Part shown: in pieces, positions 15,586 through 24,325 of the stretch
How positions within the stretch are numbered: the stretch's first letter is position 1
Layout: the number at the start of each line of letters is the position of its first letter
Assembly: GCA_016124795.1 (NCBI GenBank)
Contig: WGNB01000014.1
Span: 1-64,000, forward strand
From: Rhodopseudomonas sp.
GTDB lineage: Bacteria; Pseudomonadota; Alphaproteobacteria; Rhizobiales; Xanthobacteraceae
Length of the DNA: 64,000 nucleotides
Reading direction: 5' to 3'
Position numbers and translations under genes: made by a program
The notes under the pieces: generated by a model
Databases searched by the model: none
Seen by the model: the letters and a program-made list of their open reading frames with translations, nothing else
What the model was told of the DNA's origin: nothing

Positions 15586-16746
15586 ATGACGCGCTCGATT
15601 TGCGTCTTTACCGGTTCACGTGCCGAATATGGCTTGCTCGCGCCGTTGATGGCGGAAATTAAGGCTGATCCTCGCCTTGAACTCAGACTCATCGTTAGCG
15701 GAAGCCATCTCAGCGGTGAGTTTGGAGAAACCTGGCGCAATATTGAGGCTGATGGTTTCAAGATCGACAGCATGGTCGACATGCAACTCGATAGCGATTC
15801 GTCAGTCGCGATTGCCCGATCGATGGCCCAATGCCTGTCCGGCTGCGCCGAGGCGCTTGCGCAATTGTCTCCCGATTTGTTCGTTGTCCTCGGTGATCGC
15901 TACGAAGTCCTTGCTGCCGCCGAAGCGGCCATGGTGTTGAAAATTCCGATTGCCCATATTCATGGCGGCGAAGCGACCGAAGGCGCGATGGACGATGCCA
16001 TTCGTCATGCCGTCACCAAGCTCGCAAGCCTTCACTTCCCGGCGACCGAAGCCTATCGGCAGCGGATTATTCAGCTCGGTGAGCAGCCTGAGCGGGTATT
16101 CGCGACCGGCGCGCCCGGGCTGGACGTCATCGACACGATCAAGCTCCTGACACGCGAAGAGCTCGAAGCGGATCTCGGCTTCAAGTTCAGGCCGAAGAAT
16201 TTGTTGGTGACCTATCATCCGGTCACTCTCGATGCCGCCGATCCGGCGGATTCCATCACTCAATTGTTCGCGGCTTTGGACTCCTTTCCGGACATGGGCG
16301 TGGTTATCACAAAGTCCAATGCCGATTCCGGAGGCCGTACGATCAATCGGATGGTTGACGATTTTGCGGCGCGGAATTTGGGTCGTGTTCATGCCGCGGC
16401 ATCGCTGGGCCAGTTGCGCTATCTGTCGGTCATGGCTCACGTCGACGCGGTGGTGGGCAACTCCTCAAGCGGTATCATCGAGACGCCGGCGATGGGCAAG
16501 CCGACAGTCAATATCGGGAACAGACAGCGCGGCCGGTCGCGAGCGCCATCGGTGATCGATTGTGCCGGCGACACCCAATCGATTGTAACGGCGATCTCTA
16601 CCGCCCTGGGTTCCGAGATGCAGGGGGTCGCCGGTCGCCGAGTTTCACCCTACGGCCGTGGCGGCGCGTCCGCTCGAATCAAGCAAAAACTGGCGACGGT
16701 CGAGCTTGCCGGTATTTTGCGTAAGCCCTTCTATACCGCCGCATAA
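15586..16746 (+). CDS. neuC: Hydrolysing NDP-sugar 2-epimerase (NeuC/LegG)
   Basis: 386 residues, GT-B-like fold: ICVFTGSRAEYGLLAPLM at the start, VVLGDRYEVLAAA, HIHGGEATEGAMDDAIRH, FATGAPGLDVI, LVTYHPVT and VGNSSSGIIETPAMGKPTVN. These match hydrolysing UDP/GDP-GlcNAc 2-epimerases that release ManNAc or 2,4-diacetamido-trideoxymannose for the NeuB step. With LegC just upstream, the LegG role is favoured. It ends the first nonulosonate block; about 190 noncoding bases follow. Confidence 0.88.
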   Translation: MTRSICVFTGSRAEYGLLAPLMAEIKADPRLELRLIVSGSHLSGEFGETWRNIEADGFKIDSMVDMQLDSDSSVAIARSMAQCLSGCAEALAQLSPDLFVVLGDRYEVLAAAEAAMVLKIPIAHIHGGEATEGAMDDAIRHAVTKLASLHFPATEAYRQRIIQLGEQPERVFATGAPGLDVIDTIKLLTREELEADLGFKFRPKNLLVTYHPVTLDAADPADSITQLFAALDSFPDMGVVITKSNADSGGRTINRMVDDFAARNLGRVHAAASLGQLRYLSVMAHVDAVVGNSSSGIIETPAMGKPTVNIGNRQRGRSRAPSVIDCAGDTQSIVTAISTALGSEMQGVAGRRVSPYGRGGASARIKQKLATVELAGILRKPFYTAA

Positions 16747-16939
16747 ATGATGTTTTCGCACTGCGACGTCGCTGATCTTGTCGCGGCTCCGTGTCGGTCG
16801 GGGCGGGTCGAATATTTGCGAAGCGGTCGCGGGCATAGTTGGATAAGATGCGGCCGTGGCGCCTGGCGCGCTGTAAATGTCCGGGCGTCGGATGGCCTTG
16901 GCTCCAAAGCTTCTGTTGGTTTTTCCATAGGAGGTTGAG

Positions 16940-17989
16940 ATGTTGGGTGCTCTTCGGGATGCAGTCAAAGTTCCGATTGTGAACGGTCTGCATAAGAACA
17001 AGGACATCTACTACGGGCGCTATAAGGGCACCTCGGATACTTTCCCGCTTCTGGTGAAGAATCTGATGGACCCGTTCCGGTTCCTTCGGAAAGTCCGTTA
17101 CGGTCAGGTGCCGTTGCTGCCGCAATTCATGCAGGCTGGAAGGCCTTATCCAAAGGCTTTCGATAAATACATCGAAGATGCCAACCTGATGGGGCATTTT
17201 GAAACCTTCCGTGACACCGGCCTGACGGTGATTCCGGAATACTTCCCGGCGGCGAAGTGCGATGCCTTGATCGAGGCGTTGGATATTGCCGACGCCTTCA
17301 CAGGCGAAGCAGACGCTTACAAGGCCGCCGATTTGATCCTGCAGTTGAACGAGCTGACCTTGTCGTTCTGGCTCGACATGCCCCTGGTCGCGATTTTGGG
17401 AAAATATCTTCAGCGCTTTCCGTATGCTCGCAATTATCCAAACGTTTCCGTCGCTAACCCCAATTTCGACAGTTTGCCGACCCGCAAGGTCAATACGCCG
17501 CATGATATCAGCCTCAATGTCGGCTGGCATTTCGACACCGTTAACCTGGTTCAGTTTGCGGTTCTGTTGAACGATGTCGACGATACCGGCTCCTGTATGC
17601 AGGTCATCGCTGGCACACATCGCAAGCATCACCTGAAATTGACCCGCGACGATTACTGGTTGTCCGATGAATATGTTGAAAGCCGCGATTGGCCGGTCGT
17701 TAATTGCGTTGGCAAAAAGGGCACCGTCTACATATTTGATTCCAATGCCTATCACCGTCTGCGCGCCGTTAAGGGAAAGCCGCGGTCGATGTTGAAATGC
17801 GAATTCACCCCTGGGAATAATACGTTGATGAATTGCAGCGCGGTGGCCGAGTCGTTGAAAGACGACGCCAATGCCTTGAAGAAGCTGACGCCGTTGCAGC
17901 GCGAGCTCATTTCAGCAATCTATCCGATGCCCGGAAATGGCGGATATCGTTACGAAGCCGGCGTATTTCGCGGAGACAAGATCCGCTAG
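16940..17989 (+). CDS. Second PhyH-like Fe(II)/2-oxoglutarate dioxygenase
   Basis: 349 residues with a helical N-terminal part and a beta-helix core. The iron site is His197-x-Asp199 (VGWHFDTVN) and a distal His272 (SNAYHRLR). CMQVIAGTHRKHH is the usual PhyH loop between them. A strong ribosome site (AGGAGG, 6 bases upstream) marks the start. About 190 noncoding bases separate it from neuC, so it may have its own promoter. It is unlike the PhyH protein at 5082 in length and sequence. The target may be a sugar, acyl group or carrier lipid; nothing in the sequence decides this. Confidence 0.75.
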   Translation: MLGALRDAVKVPIVNGLHKNKDIYYGRYKGTSDTFPLLVKNLMDPFRFLRKVRYGQVPLLPQFMQAGRPYPKAFDKYIEDANLMGHFETFRDTGLTVIPEYFPAAKCDALIEALDIADAFTGEADAYKAADLILQLNELTLSFWLDMPLVAILGKYLQRFPYARNYPNVSVANPNFDSLPTRKVNTPHDISLNVGWHFDTVNLVQFAVLLNDVDDTGSCMQVIAGTHRKHHLKLTRDDYWLSDEYVESRDWPVVNCVGKKGTVYIFDSNAYHRLRAVKGKPRSMLKCEFTPGNNTLMNCSAVAESLKDDANALKKLTPLQRELISAIYPMPGNGGYRYEAGVFRGDKIR

Positions 17990-18173
17990 CGATATCCGAA
18001 TTGAAAATGTGGCGGCGTGCTTGCTGTCCGGGAAGGCGAAATAGGCCCCACGCCTGCATAAAGGGCGAATAAGCCAATTCAGTTTTCGTCTGGAAACTTC
18101 AAACTTGCTTGCTCCGGCGGCCAAGCCACGGCCGAGGCCGGTCTCGCGACGCAACTCAAAAAAGTCAGGTTTT

Positions 18174-19157
18174 ATGGCATCTCTCAGCGATAGCTCAATT
18201 CTCGTGACCGGCGGTACAGGCTCTTTTGGACGACGGTTCATTCGTCATCTGTTGGAAAAGCACAATCCGAAACGGATCGTCGTTTATTCGCGCGATGAGC
18301 TTAAGCAATATGAAATGGCGCAAGAGATCAGCGCGCCACAGCTTCGCTATTTCATCGGCGACGTGCGTGACCGCGAGCGGTTTGAGCGCGCTCTTAATGG
18401 CATTGACACCATCGTTCATGCGGCGGCGATGAAGCAGGTGGTGGCTGCAGAATACAATCCCATAGAATGTATCAAGACCAACGTCATCGGCGCCGAGAAC
18501 GTCATCAACGCCGCGATTAATTGCGGCGTGAAAAAAGTGATCGCGTTGTCGACCGACAAGGCTGTTAATCCGATCAATCTGTATGGCGCCACCAAACTGT
18601 GCTCGGACAAGATATTTACTGCGGCCAGCCACCTTGCGGGGATTAACGGGCCGCGTTTTGCTATCGTTCGTTACGGCAACGTCGTGGGATCGCGCGGCAG
18701 CGTCGTTCCGCTGTTCAAGAAGCAGCGTCCGAGCGGCAAGCTGACCATTACCGATGACCGGATGACGCGGTTCTGGATCACGCTTGAGGAGGGTGTGAAT
18801 TTCGTAGACCGTTGTCTTGGTTTGATGCGCGGTGGCGAAGTCTTTATTCCGAAGATTCCTTCAATGCGTATCACGGACCTGGCTCGATCGATGGCGCCAG
18901 AGTGCGAACAGGAAATTGTCGGCATTCGTCCGGGCGAAAAGCTTCACGAGTGCATGATCCCCCAGGATGAAGCTCGCTTGACGCGCGAATTTGAGGATTT
19001 CTATGTCATTCTGCCCGCCATGCCGACCGGGGCGGCGATAGGCGAGCCCATCTATGATGGCAAGCTGGGAAAGCCGGTTGCCGAGAATTTCGCCTATAAT
19101 AGCGATACCAATGATCGTTGGGCGACCGGCGAGCAGTTTCTGGCTATGGTGCAATGA
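18174..19157 (+). CDS. pseB: UDP-GlcNAc 4,6-dehydratase (inverting), PseB
   Basis: 327 residues, near the usual PseB size (about 330). SSILVTGGTGSFGRRFIRHLL binds NADP. VYSRDELKQYEMAQE, HAAAMKQVVAAEYNP, ALSTDKAVNPINLYGATK (Thr-Asp-Lys and Tyr-x3-Lys) and VRYGNVVGSRGSVVP are hallmark PseB/FlaA1 motifs. It converts UDP-GlcNAc to UDP-4-keto-6-deoxy-L-AltNAc, the first step to pseudaminic acid. The Met at 18174 is chosen from homology; the open frame extends further upstream. The stop overlaps the pseC start. Confidence 0.93.
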   Translation: MASLSDSSILVTGGTGSFGRRFIRHLLEKHNPKRIVVYSRDELKQYEMAQEISAPQLRYFIGDVRDRERFERALNGIDTIVHAAAMKQVVAAEYNPIECIKTNVIGAENVINAAINCGVKKVIALSTDKAVNPINLYGATKLCSDKIFTAASHLAGINGPRFAIVRYGNVVGSRGSVVPLFKKQRPSGKLTITDDRMTRFWITLEEGVNFVDRCLGLMRGGEVFIPKIPSMRITDLARSMAPECEQEIVGIRPGEKLHECMIPQDEARLTREFEDFYVILPAMPTGAAIGEPIYDGKLGKPVAENFAYNSDTNDRWATGEQFLAMVQ

Positions 19158-20338
19158 CATCTCCCTTTCTGGGCTACGGACGCCAGACCGTAGCGCAAGA
19201 CGACATCGACGCGGTCGTCGCTGTTCTGCGCGGCGATTACCTGACGCAAGGTCCGCTGGTTGATCGTTTCGAGCAGGCGTTGGCCGAACGGGTCGGTGCG
19301 GCATATGCCGTCGCAGTTTCCAACGGCACAGCGGGATTGCATTTGGCCTGCCTTGCCGCTGATTTTGGCCCGGGCCAGCGTGGGTTGACGTCCGCCTTGA
19401 CCTTTGTCGCGTCGGCGAATTGTTTTTACTACTGCGGCGGTGAAGCCGGCGTTGTCGACGTCGATGCGGAAACCTTGTGTCTTTCTCCTGCCGCGCTAGC
19501 CCAGTCTTTGGCGGACGGCGATAACGTAACCGCCATTGTACCGGTCGACTTTGGCGGTCTGGCGGCGGGAAATGCCGAGCTTCGCACTGCGGCTGGTAAG
19601 CGGGTTATCATCGAAGATGCGTGCCATGCCTTCGGTGGCGATTATGCCGACGGCGCGCCGGTCGGCTCAGGCAAGCATGCCGACATGACGGTGTTTTCCT
19701 TTCATCCGGTCAAGCCGATCACGACCGGAGAAGGCGGCGCAATTACCACAAACGATCCGGAATTTGCCCGCCGGTTACGGCTCTTGCGCAGTCATGGCAT
19801 CGAGCGGGAGCCGACACGTCTTCAAGACAAGGGGCCGGCCTCGGGAGAGCCCCGGCCCTGGCATTATGAGCAGCAGTCCCTGGGCTATAATTATCGGCTT
19901 ACGGATATGCAGGCAGCGCTTGGCTTGACGCAGTTGTCGAAGCTTGATGGGTTTTTGGCTCGTCGCCGCGAAATCGCTGCTTATTACGATGCACAGTTGA
20001 CGAAGTTGCCGGGCTTACAGGTTCCGCAGTCGGCCCCGGATATGCGTCGTCGCTCGGGCATGCATTTGTACCTCATTCAAGTCGATTGGCCGCGTTTCGG
20101 AACGACACGCGGTCGCGTCATGGAAGCTTTGCGGGGACGGGGTATCGGCACTCAAGTTCATTATATTCCGGTCTATCGGCAGCCTTATCATGCCCACCGC
20201 ATGGCGGTGAGGCCCGCTTTGTTTCCGAATGCCGAACGCTACTTTGACGAATGCCTGTCGATACCGTTGTTCCCGTCGATGACGGATACGGACGCCGAGC
20301 GTGTTGTTGCCGTGTTGCGCGAGGTCCTTGGTGCCTGA
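19154..20338 (+). CDS. pseC: PseC aminotransferase
   Basis: 394 residues. LGYGRQTVAQDDIDAVVAVL is the typical PseC opening. VSNGTAGLHLA, IIEDACHAFGGDY and FSFHPVKPITTGEGG with Lys187 as PLP lysine complete the active site. It aminates UDP-4-keto-6-deoxy-L-AltNAc with glutamate. It directly follows pseB with an ATGA overlap, as in pseudaminate clusters. Confidence is high because gene pair order and motifs agree. Confidence 0.93.
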   Translation: MTSPFLGYGRQTVAQDDIDAVVAVLRGDYLTQGPLVDRFEQALAERVGAAYAVAVSNGTAGLHLACLAADFGPGQRGLTSALTFVASANCFYYCGGEAGVVDVDAETLCLSPAALAQSLADGDNVTAIVPVDFGGLAAGNAELRTAAGKRVIIEDACHAFGGDYADGAPVGSGKHADMTVFSFHPVKPITTGEGGAITTNDPEFARRLRLLRSHGIEREPTRLQDKGPASGEPRPWHYEQQSLGYNYRLTDMQAALGLTQLSKLDGFLARRREIAAYYDAQLTKLPGLQVPQSAPDMRRRSGMHLYLIQVDWPRFGTTRGRVMEALRGRGIGTQVHYIPVYRQPYHAHRMAVRPALFPNAERYFDECLSIPLFPSMTDTDAERVVAVLREVLGA

Positions 20339-22244
20339 GACGCGCCGCCGGGTCGTGGTCGTTCGGCTGTTGACGCCGGGTCTTGCCCGGCTGGGCCGGT
20401 TGCTTGCCCGTTTGGGCGTCTCGGTGGTTTATCTCGATCTAGCGCCTTCGCTGCGTGATATTGCCACGGCGGCCGATTTGGCACGGCGGGGCGTTTATCA
20501 GGTCGATTACGCTCAGCTGCAAGGTTATGACGCTTACGCCTACTTCAAGACGCTCAATCACATTGTGAGCGAGCAAGCCAACCGGCTATTTCCGAGTCAG
20601 GTCTTGCGGCGCGCCAGTCAAGTCTTGCCGTTGGTCGCTGACCGAGAGCGGAAGCTGAGTATTTTGGTTCGCGAAGTGATCGCAGGTCATGTTGCGCCTG
20701 ACGTTCAACTCTATGCGCTGGTGGATTATTTTCGCCGACGCGGTTGGCGGTGCTTTGCCTGGCCAAGTGGGCGCATTCAGTCGATTCCGCTATTGAGCCC
20801 GGTTATCACCTGGGCGGAACTGGCCGTCGCGATACCGGTTGCCGGTGCTACGGCATTAAAGGCTTTTGCTTCGAGAAGGCGGCGTCGGGCGTCATTTCGC
20901 TCATCGCAGGACACATGCCCGCCGCCGTCGAACCAATTGTCGTCAGCGCGCGTCCTTATGTTTCCGCATCAGGGGCCGCTCTACGGAAGGCTGTTCCGGA
21001 AAGATCAATACTATTCGGCAAAGCCGGATAGCCTCTTGAACGCCGATCGGATCTTGCACGTTGAACTGGCGGACGCATTATCCGATGCGCAGCGGGAGCA
21101 GACGCTGGCCGATTATCGATCGGTCAATGTTGTTCCAGTGATGCTGAGTACCCCGGGGGCGACCGGCGGCTTTCGTCGCTGGTGGTCTGCCTGTCTAACG
21201 GGATGGAAGTTCGGCCTTTCGCCGCGTGCTGCGATCCTTCTGGAAATTGTCCGAAGCCGCGTCGAGCGTGGCCGCCAAGCGCTCCAGGCGTTTCCTTCAG
21301 CCCGTCTCGCACTGCTTGGCTACGAACACCTGTTTCCTGTCTGGCTGGCTTATGCATTGCAGGCCAATGGAGTTCGCGTGGCGGCGTCGCAGGAACGGCT
21401 GTTGCAATGCTATTTGCCCGGGTGGTCGGTTATCCTGGATGATTACTTTGTTCAGGGTGAGGCATCGCGTGTGGCGTTGTCGGCAAATACCTGTGCAAGC
21501 ATTGGCAGCGTTCACGTGATTGGCGATGTTCGCTTGCCGGATCTGATGCGAAGTGTGCCGCGTCATAGCGGCTTTCCAGTTGGGTTTGATCATGCGACCC
21601 TGGTTCTGGATTGGCATTCCGACCCCGACCCCTTGACCAATGCGCAACACACCACCAGCAATTGGGCAAATAACCGGCTATTTTATCGCGACATCGTCGC
21701 TTTGGCACGGCGGTTTCCGCGTTCTTGCTTCGTGATCCGCGGCAAGAATGTCGATTGGCTGACGATCGATGCTTTTGCCGACATTAGACGTGATATCGAG
21801 GCATCGCCGAATGTCGTCGTGAATCAAGACTATTCCCGATTGCTCGTGGCGCAGGATCTGGCGATCGCGGCCGATAGCGTCATCGCCCGCTATACGTCTC
21901 TTGGCGACCAGTGCATGGCGATTGGCAAACCGGTGATTTATCACGATGGCGCCGCTAACGGCGGTCCTTTGGTTGGATCCGTCTTGACCTTCACCCCCGG
22001 TGATTTGACCGTTCACAATATTGACGAGCTCACGCGGGCTTATGCTTGTGTCCTAGATCAGGGTCAGGTCCTGCCCAAGGGCGATATGGCGGCGATGGTC
22101 GACCATTACTTTGGTCGGCGTAGCGTACGCGAAACGGGCAGGGCGGAGATGTTGCGTGCTCTCGAGGTTTGTTTGGGCGGACCCACGTCGGATAGCCCCG
22201 CAGCGGCCACGAGCCTTCGCCCGATGGTGGTCGCCGCATGTTAA
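20331..22244 (+). CDS. Large GT-B-like protein of unknown function between pseC and pseG
   Basis: 637 residues from the GTG at 20331, which overlaps the pseC stop. I do not recognise a named family with certainty. The C-terminal third has a GT-B-like ligand region (RLLVAQDLAIAADSVIARY, then MAIGKPVIYHD), as in capsule and teichoic-acid glycosyl- or glycerophosphotransferases. The N-terminal half has an Arg-rich linker near residues 185-195 and FPHQGPLYGRLFRKDQYYS. Insertion between two pseudaminate genes suggests it transfers or processes that sugar. It is similar in size and style to the protein at 41311, and may belong to a surface-carbohydrate family of about 620-650 residues. Confidence 0.6.
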   Translation: MPETRRRVVVVRLLTPGLARLGRLLARLGVSVVYLDLAPSLRDIATAADLARRGVYQVDYAQLQGYDAYAYFKTLNHIVSEQANRLFPSQVLRRASQVLPLVADRERKLSILVREVIAGHVAPDVQLYALVDYFRRRGWRCFAWPSGRIQSIPLLSPVITWAELAVAIPVAGATALKAFASRRRRRASFRSSQDTCPPPSNQLSSARVLMFPHQGPLYGRLFRKDQYYSAKPDSLLNADRILHVELADALSDAQREQTLADYRSVNVVPVMLSTPGATGGFRRWWSACLTGWKFGLSPRAAILLEIVRSRVERGRQALQAFPSARLALLGYEHLFPVWLAYALQANGVRVAASQERLLQCYLPGWSVILDDYFVQGEASRVALSANTCASIGSVHVIGDVRLPDLMRSVPRHSGFPVGFDHATLVLDWHSDPDPLTNAQHTTSNWANNRLFYRDIVALARRFPRSCFVIRGKNVDWLTIDAFADIRRDIEASPNVVVNQDYSRLLVAQDLAIAADSVIARYTSLGDQCMAIGKPVIYHDGAANGGPLVGSVLTFTPGDLTVHNIDELTRAYACVLDQGQVLPKGDMAAMVDHYFGRRSVRETGRAEMLRALEVCLGGPTSDSPAAATSLRPMVVAAC

Positions 22245-23248
22245 GTGCCGCGCCGCACGTGCTGTTCAGGACCGACGCGACGGCGGAAATTGGCGCCGGC
22301 CATTTGATGCGGTGCCTTGGGCTGGCGCAGTACCTGCGGGACAACGGCGTCGAGGTGAGTTTGGCGACTGTCGCGCCGGGACATCGATTCGTCGACCTTT
22401 GGCGCGACGAGGGCGCGATTGTTCACGATTTGACCGGCGTTGCACGTGGCAGTGAAGCGGATGCGAATTTAACGCTTGGCTTGTCCGAAAAAGGTCTGGT
22501 CGTCGTTGACGGCTATGATTTCGGCGCTCGCTTTGTCGAAGCGCTTCGTCGCGTTGTAAGTGCTGTCGCGGTGTTCGACGATTTGAACGATAGGCCGGTG
22601 GATGCCGACGTCGTGATTAATCAGAATGCCGGCGCCGAGACCAATTTCAAATATGACCTGACGAACGGCGTCGCTCTGCTCGGCTGTCAATATGTCATAT
22701 TGCGCCGCACGATACGAACGGCTCAGCACCGAGGTCAGGGCGGCATTCTCGTGACGCTGGGCGGCGCCGACCGTGATAATCTTGGACTTGGCGTGTTGGA
22801 GCGTCTTGCGATCGCAAAGATCGATACGCCTGTCCACTTGATCTGCACTGCCGGCGACGAGGGATTGCGAAAGGCTCAGGAGTTTTGCGCCGCCAATCGG
22901 CGATTTTCGGTGTCCGGACCTGGTGAGATACTCGATTTCCTATGTCGGGCCGACGTTGCGCTTTGCGCGGGCGGAACGACTTCGCTCGAACTCGCTTTTC
23001 TTGGCGTTCCCGCGAGCATCGTCGTCCTTGCCGAGAACCAGCGGCCGGGGGCCATCGCTGTTGCAAGGGCAGGCGCCGCAATGATCGCCGATACAATAGA
23101 AGCTGCGGTCGCCAATATATCGATTCTCGCCGAGACTGCGGTCCACCGTCGGATGAGTGCTGCCGGTCGCTCGCTGGTTGATGGCAAAGGCGTCGAGCGC
23201 GTCGCTGCGGCGCTGCTGCCCGCTCACTTCTCCGAAACCGTCCATTGA
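22238..23248 (+). CDS. pseG: PseG: UDP-6-deoxy-AltdiNAc hydrolase
   Basis: 336 residues with the GT-B fold of PseG. VLFRTDATAEIGAGHLMRCL holds the signature (GxGHxxR with catalytic His), followed by VVVDGYDFG, VFDDLNDRPVDADVVINQN, LVTLGGADRDN and CAGGTTSLELAFLGVP. It removes UDP to give free 2,4-diacetamido-2,4,6-trideoxy-L-altrose, the sugar condensed with PEP in pseudaminate synthesis. No PseH acetyltransferase domain is fused to it. The start codon overlaps the preceding gene's stop. Confidence 0.9.
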   Translation: MLSAAPHVLFRTDATAEIGAGHLMRCLGLAQYLRDNGVEVSLATVAPGHRFVDLWRDEGAIVHDLTGVARGSEADANLTLGLSEKGLVVVDGYDFGARFVEALRRVVSAVAVFDDLNDRPVDADVVINQNAGAETNFKYDLTNGVALLGCQYVILRRTIRTAQHRGQGGILVTLGGADRDNLGLGVLERLAIAKIDTPVHLICTAGDEGLRKAQEFCAANRRFSVSGPGEILDFLCRADVALCAGGTTSLELAFLGVPASIVVLAENQRPGAIAVARAGAAMIADTIEAAVANISILAETAVHRRMSAAGRSLVDGKGVERVAAALLPAHFSETVH

Positions 23249-23257
23249 GCCCATTCT

Positions 23258-24325
23258 ATGACGTTATCGCCGACTATCGCCATTGAGCAGCGCAAGATCG
23301 GTGCGGGAAATCCTGCATTTATAATTGCTGAGATCGGCGTCAATCATAATGGCGATCCTGAAATCGCCCATAAGATGATCGATGCGATTGCCGATGCCGG
23401 CTGCGACTGCGTGAAGTTTCAAACCTTCAGCGCGGCGGAATTTTGCAACAATCCGGATGACGTTTACGAATATATTTCGCAAGGCAAGCTTGTCCGTGAG
23501 TCGATGCTGGAAATGTTTCAGCGGCTCGAGCTTAAGCGCGAGGAGTTCGTGAAGCTCTTCGCCCATGCGCGACAGCGCGGCCTTGCGGCGATGTCGACGC
23601 CGACCGATCGGGCCGCTGTCGATCTGCTGGTTGATATTGGCGTCGAGGCGTTCAAGGTTGGCTCGGACGATCTGGTTTATTCGCCGTTTCTGAAATACGT
23701 GGCCAGCAAGGGAAAGCCGGTCATTATTTCAACAGGCATGGCAGCTCTGGATGATGTCGAGCGCGCCGTTCACGCTTTGCAGGAAGCCGGCAACCGAGAG
23801 CTTGTCATTTTACATTGCGTGTCGCTTTACCCCACGCCGGAGAATGAGGTGAACCTTCGCCGCATCAAGACGCTGCAGCGAACGTTTCCGCAGGCCGCTA
23901 TTGGATTTTCCGATCATAGCTGGGGTATTCGGGCCGCGCTTGGCGCGGTTGCTCTTGGCGCCAGCGTGATTGAAAAGCATTTCACGCTCGATAATGACAT
24001 GCCCGGTCCGGATCATCGCTTTTCGGCTAATCCGGAACAGCTGAGGGACCTTGTGCGAGAAGTTCGGTTGCTCGAAAAGCAGCTCGGTCGGGATACATTC
24101 GAATTGTCGGACGAGGAGCAGAAGATGGCGGAGCTCTGCCATCGTTCCATCTATGCCGGGCGTGCTCTGCCAAAGGGGCAGATCTTGACTAATAACGATT
24201 TCGTTTACCGCCGTCCCGGAACGGGACTGATGCCTTATCACACCGATGCCCTTGTCGGACGACGTCTGAATACGGCGATCGCCGAGGGTGCGGCCCTGTC
24301 ATACGATCTTTTGGAGCCCCTATAA
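23258..24325 (+). CDS. neuB: Second nonulosonic acid synthase (NeuB family; PseI or LegI role)
   Basis: 355 residues. AFIIAEIGVNHNGDPEIAHK, VKFQTFSAAEFCNNPDDV, KVGSDDLVYSPFLKYV, ISTGMA, GFSDHSWG and EKHFTLDNDMPGPDHRFSAN are clear NeuB motifs; the C-terminus has the SAF domain (RSIYAGRALPKG, YRRPGTGL). It follows pseG, so a PseI role is expected. The opening EIGVNHNG is of the NeuB/LegI kind rather than the EMSGNHNQ form I associate with PseI. It is only moderately similar to the NeuB at 7315, so two acids are probably made. The next gene overlaps its stop by one base. Confidence 0.88.
   Translation: MTLSPTIAIEQRKIGAGNPAFIIAEIGVNHNGDPEIAHKMIDAIADAGCDCVKFQTFSAAEFCNNPDDVYEYISQGKLVRESMLEMFQRLELKREEFVKLFAHARQRGLAAMSTPTDRAAVDLLVDIGVEAFKVGSDDLVYSPFLKYVASKGKPVIISTGMAALDDVERAVHALQEAGNRELVILHCVSLYPTPENEVNLRRIKTLQRTFPQAAIGFSDHSWGIRAALGAVALGASVIEKHFTLDNDMPGPDHRFSANPEQLRDLVREVRLLEKQLGRDTFELSDEEQKMAELCHRSIYAGRALPKGQILTNNDFVYRRPGTGLMPYHTDALVGRRLNTAIAEGAALSYDLLEPL

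Noticed and set aside
16816-16845. Promoter candidate TTGCGA-n18-TGGATA before the second PhyH gene
   Set aside because: The boxes are weak and the spacing is only tolerable. The 190-base gap makes a promoter possible, but this pair is no better than chance in such sequence.
18105-18174. An upstream start for PseB, 23 codons before the chosen ATG
   Set aside because: The extra residues are basic and low-complexity, and known PseB proteins begin close to the chosen Met.
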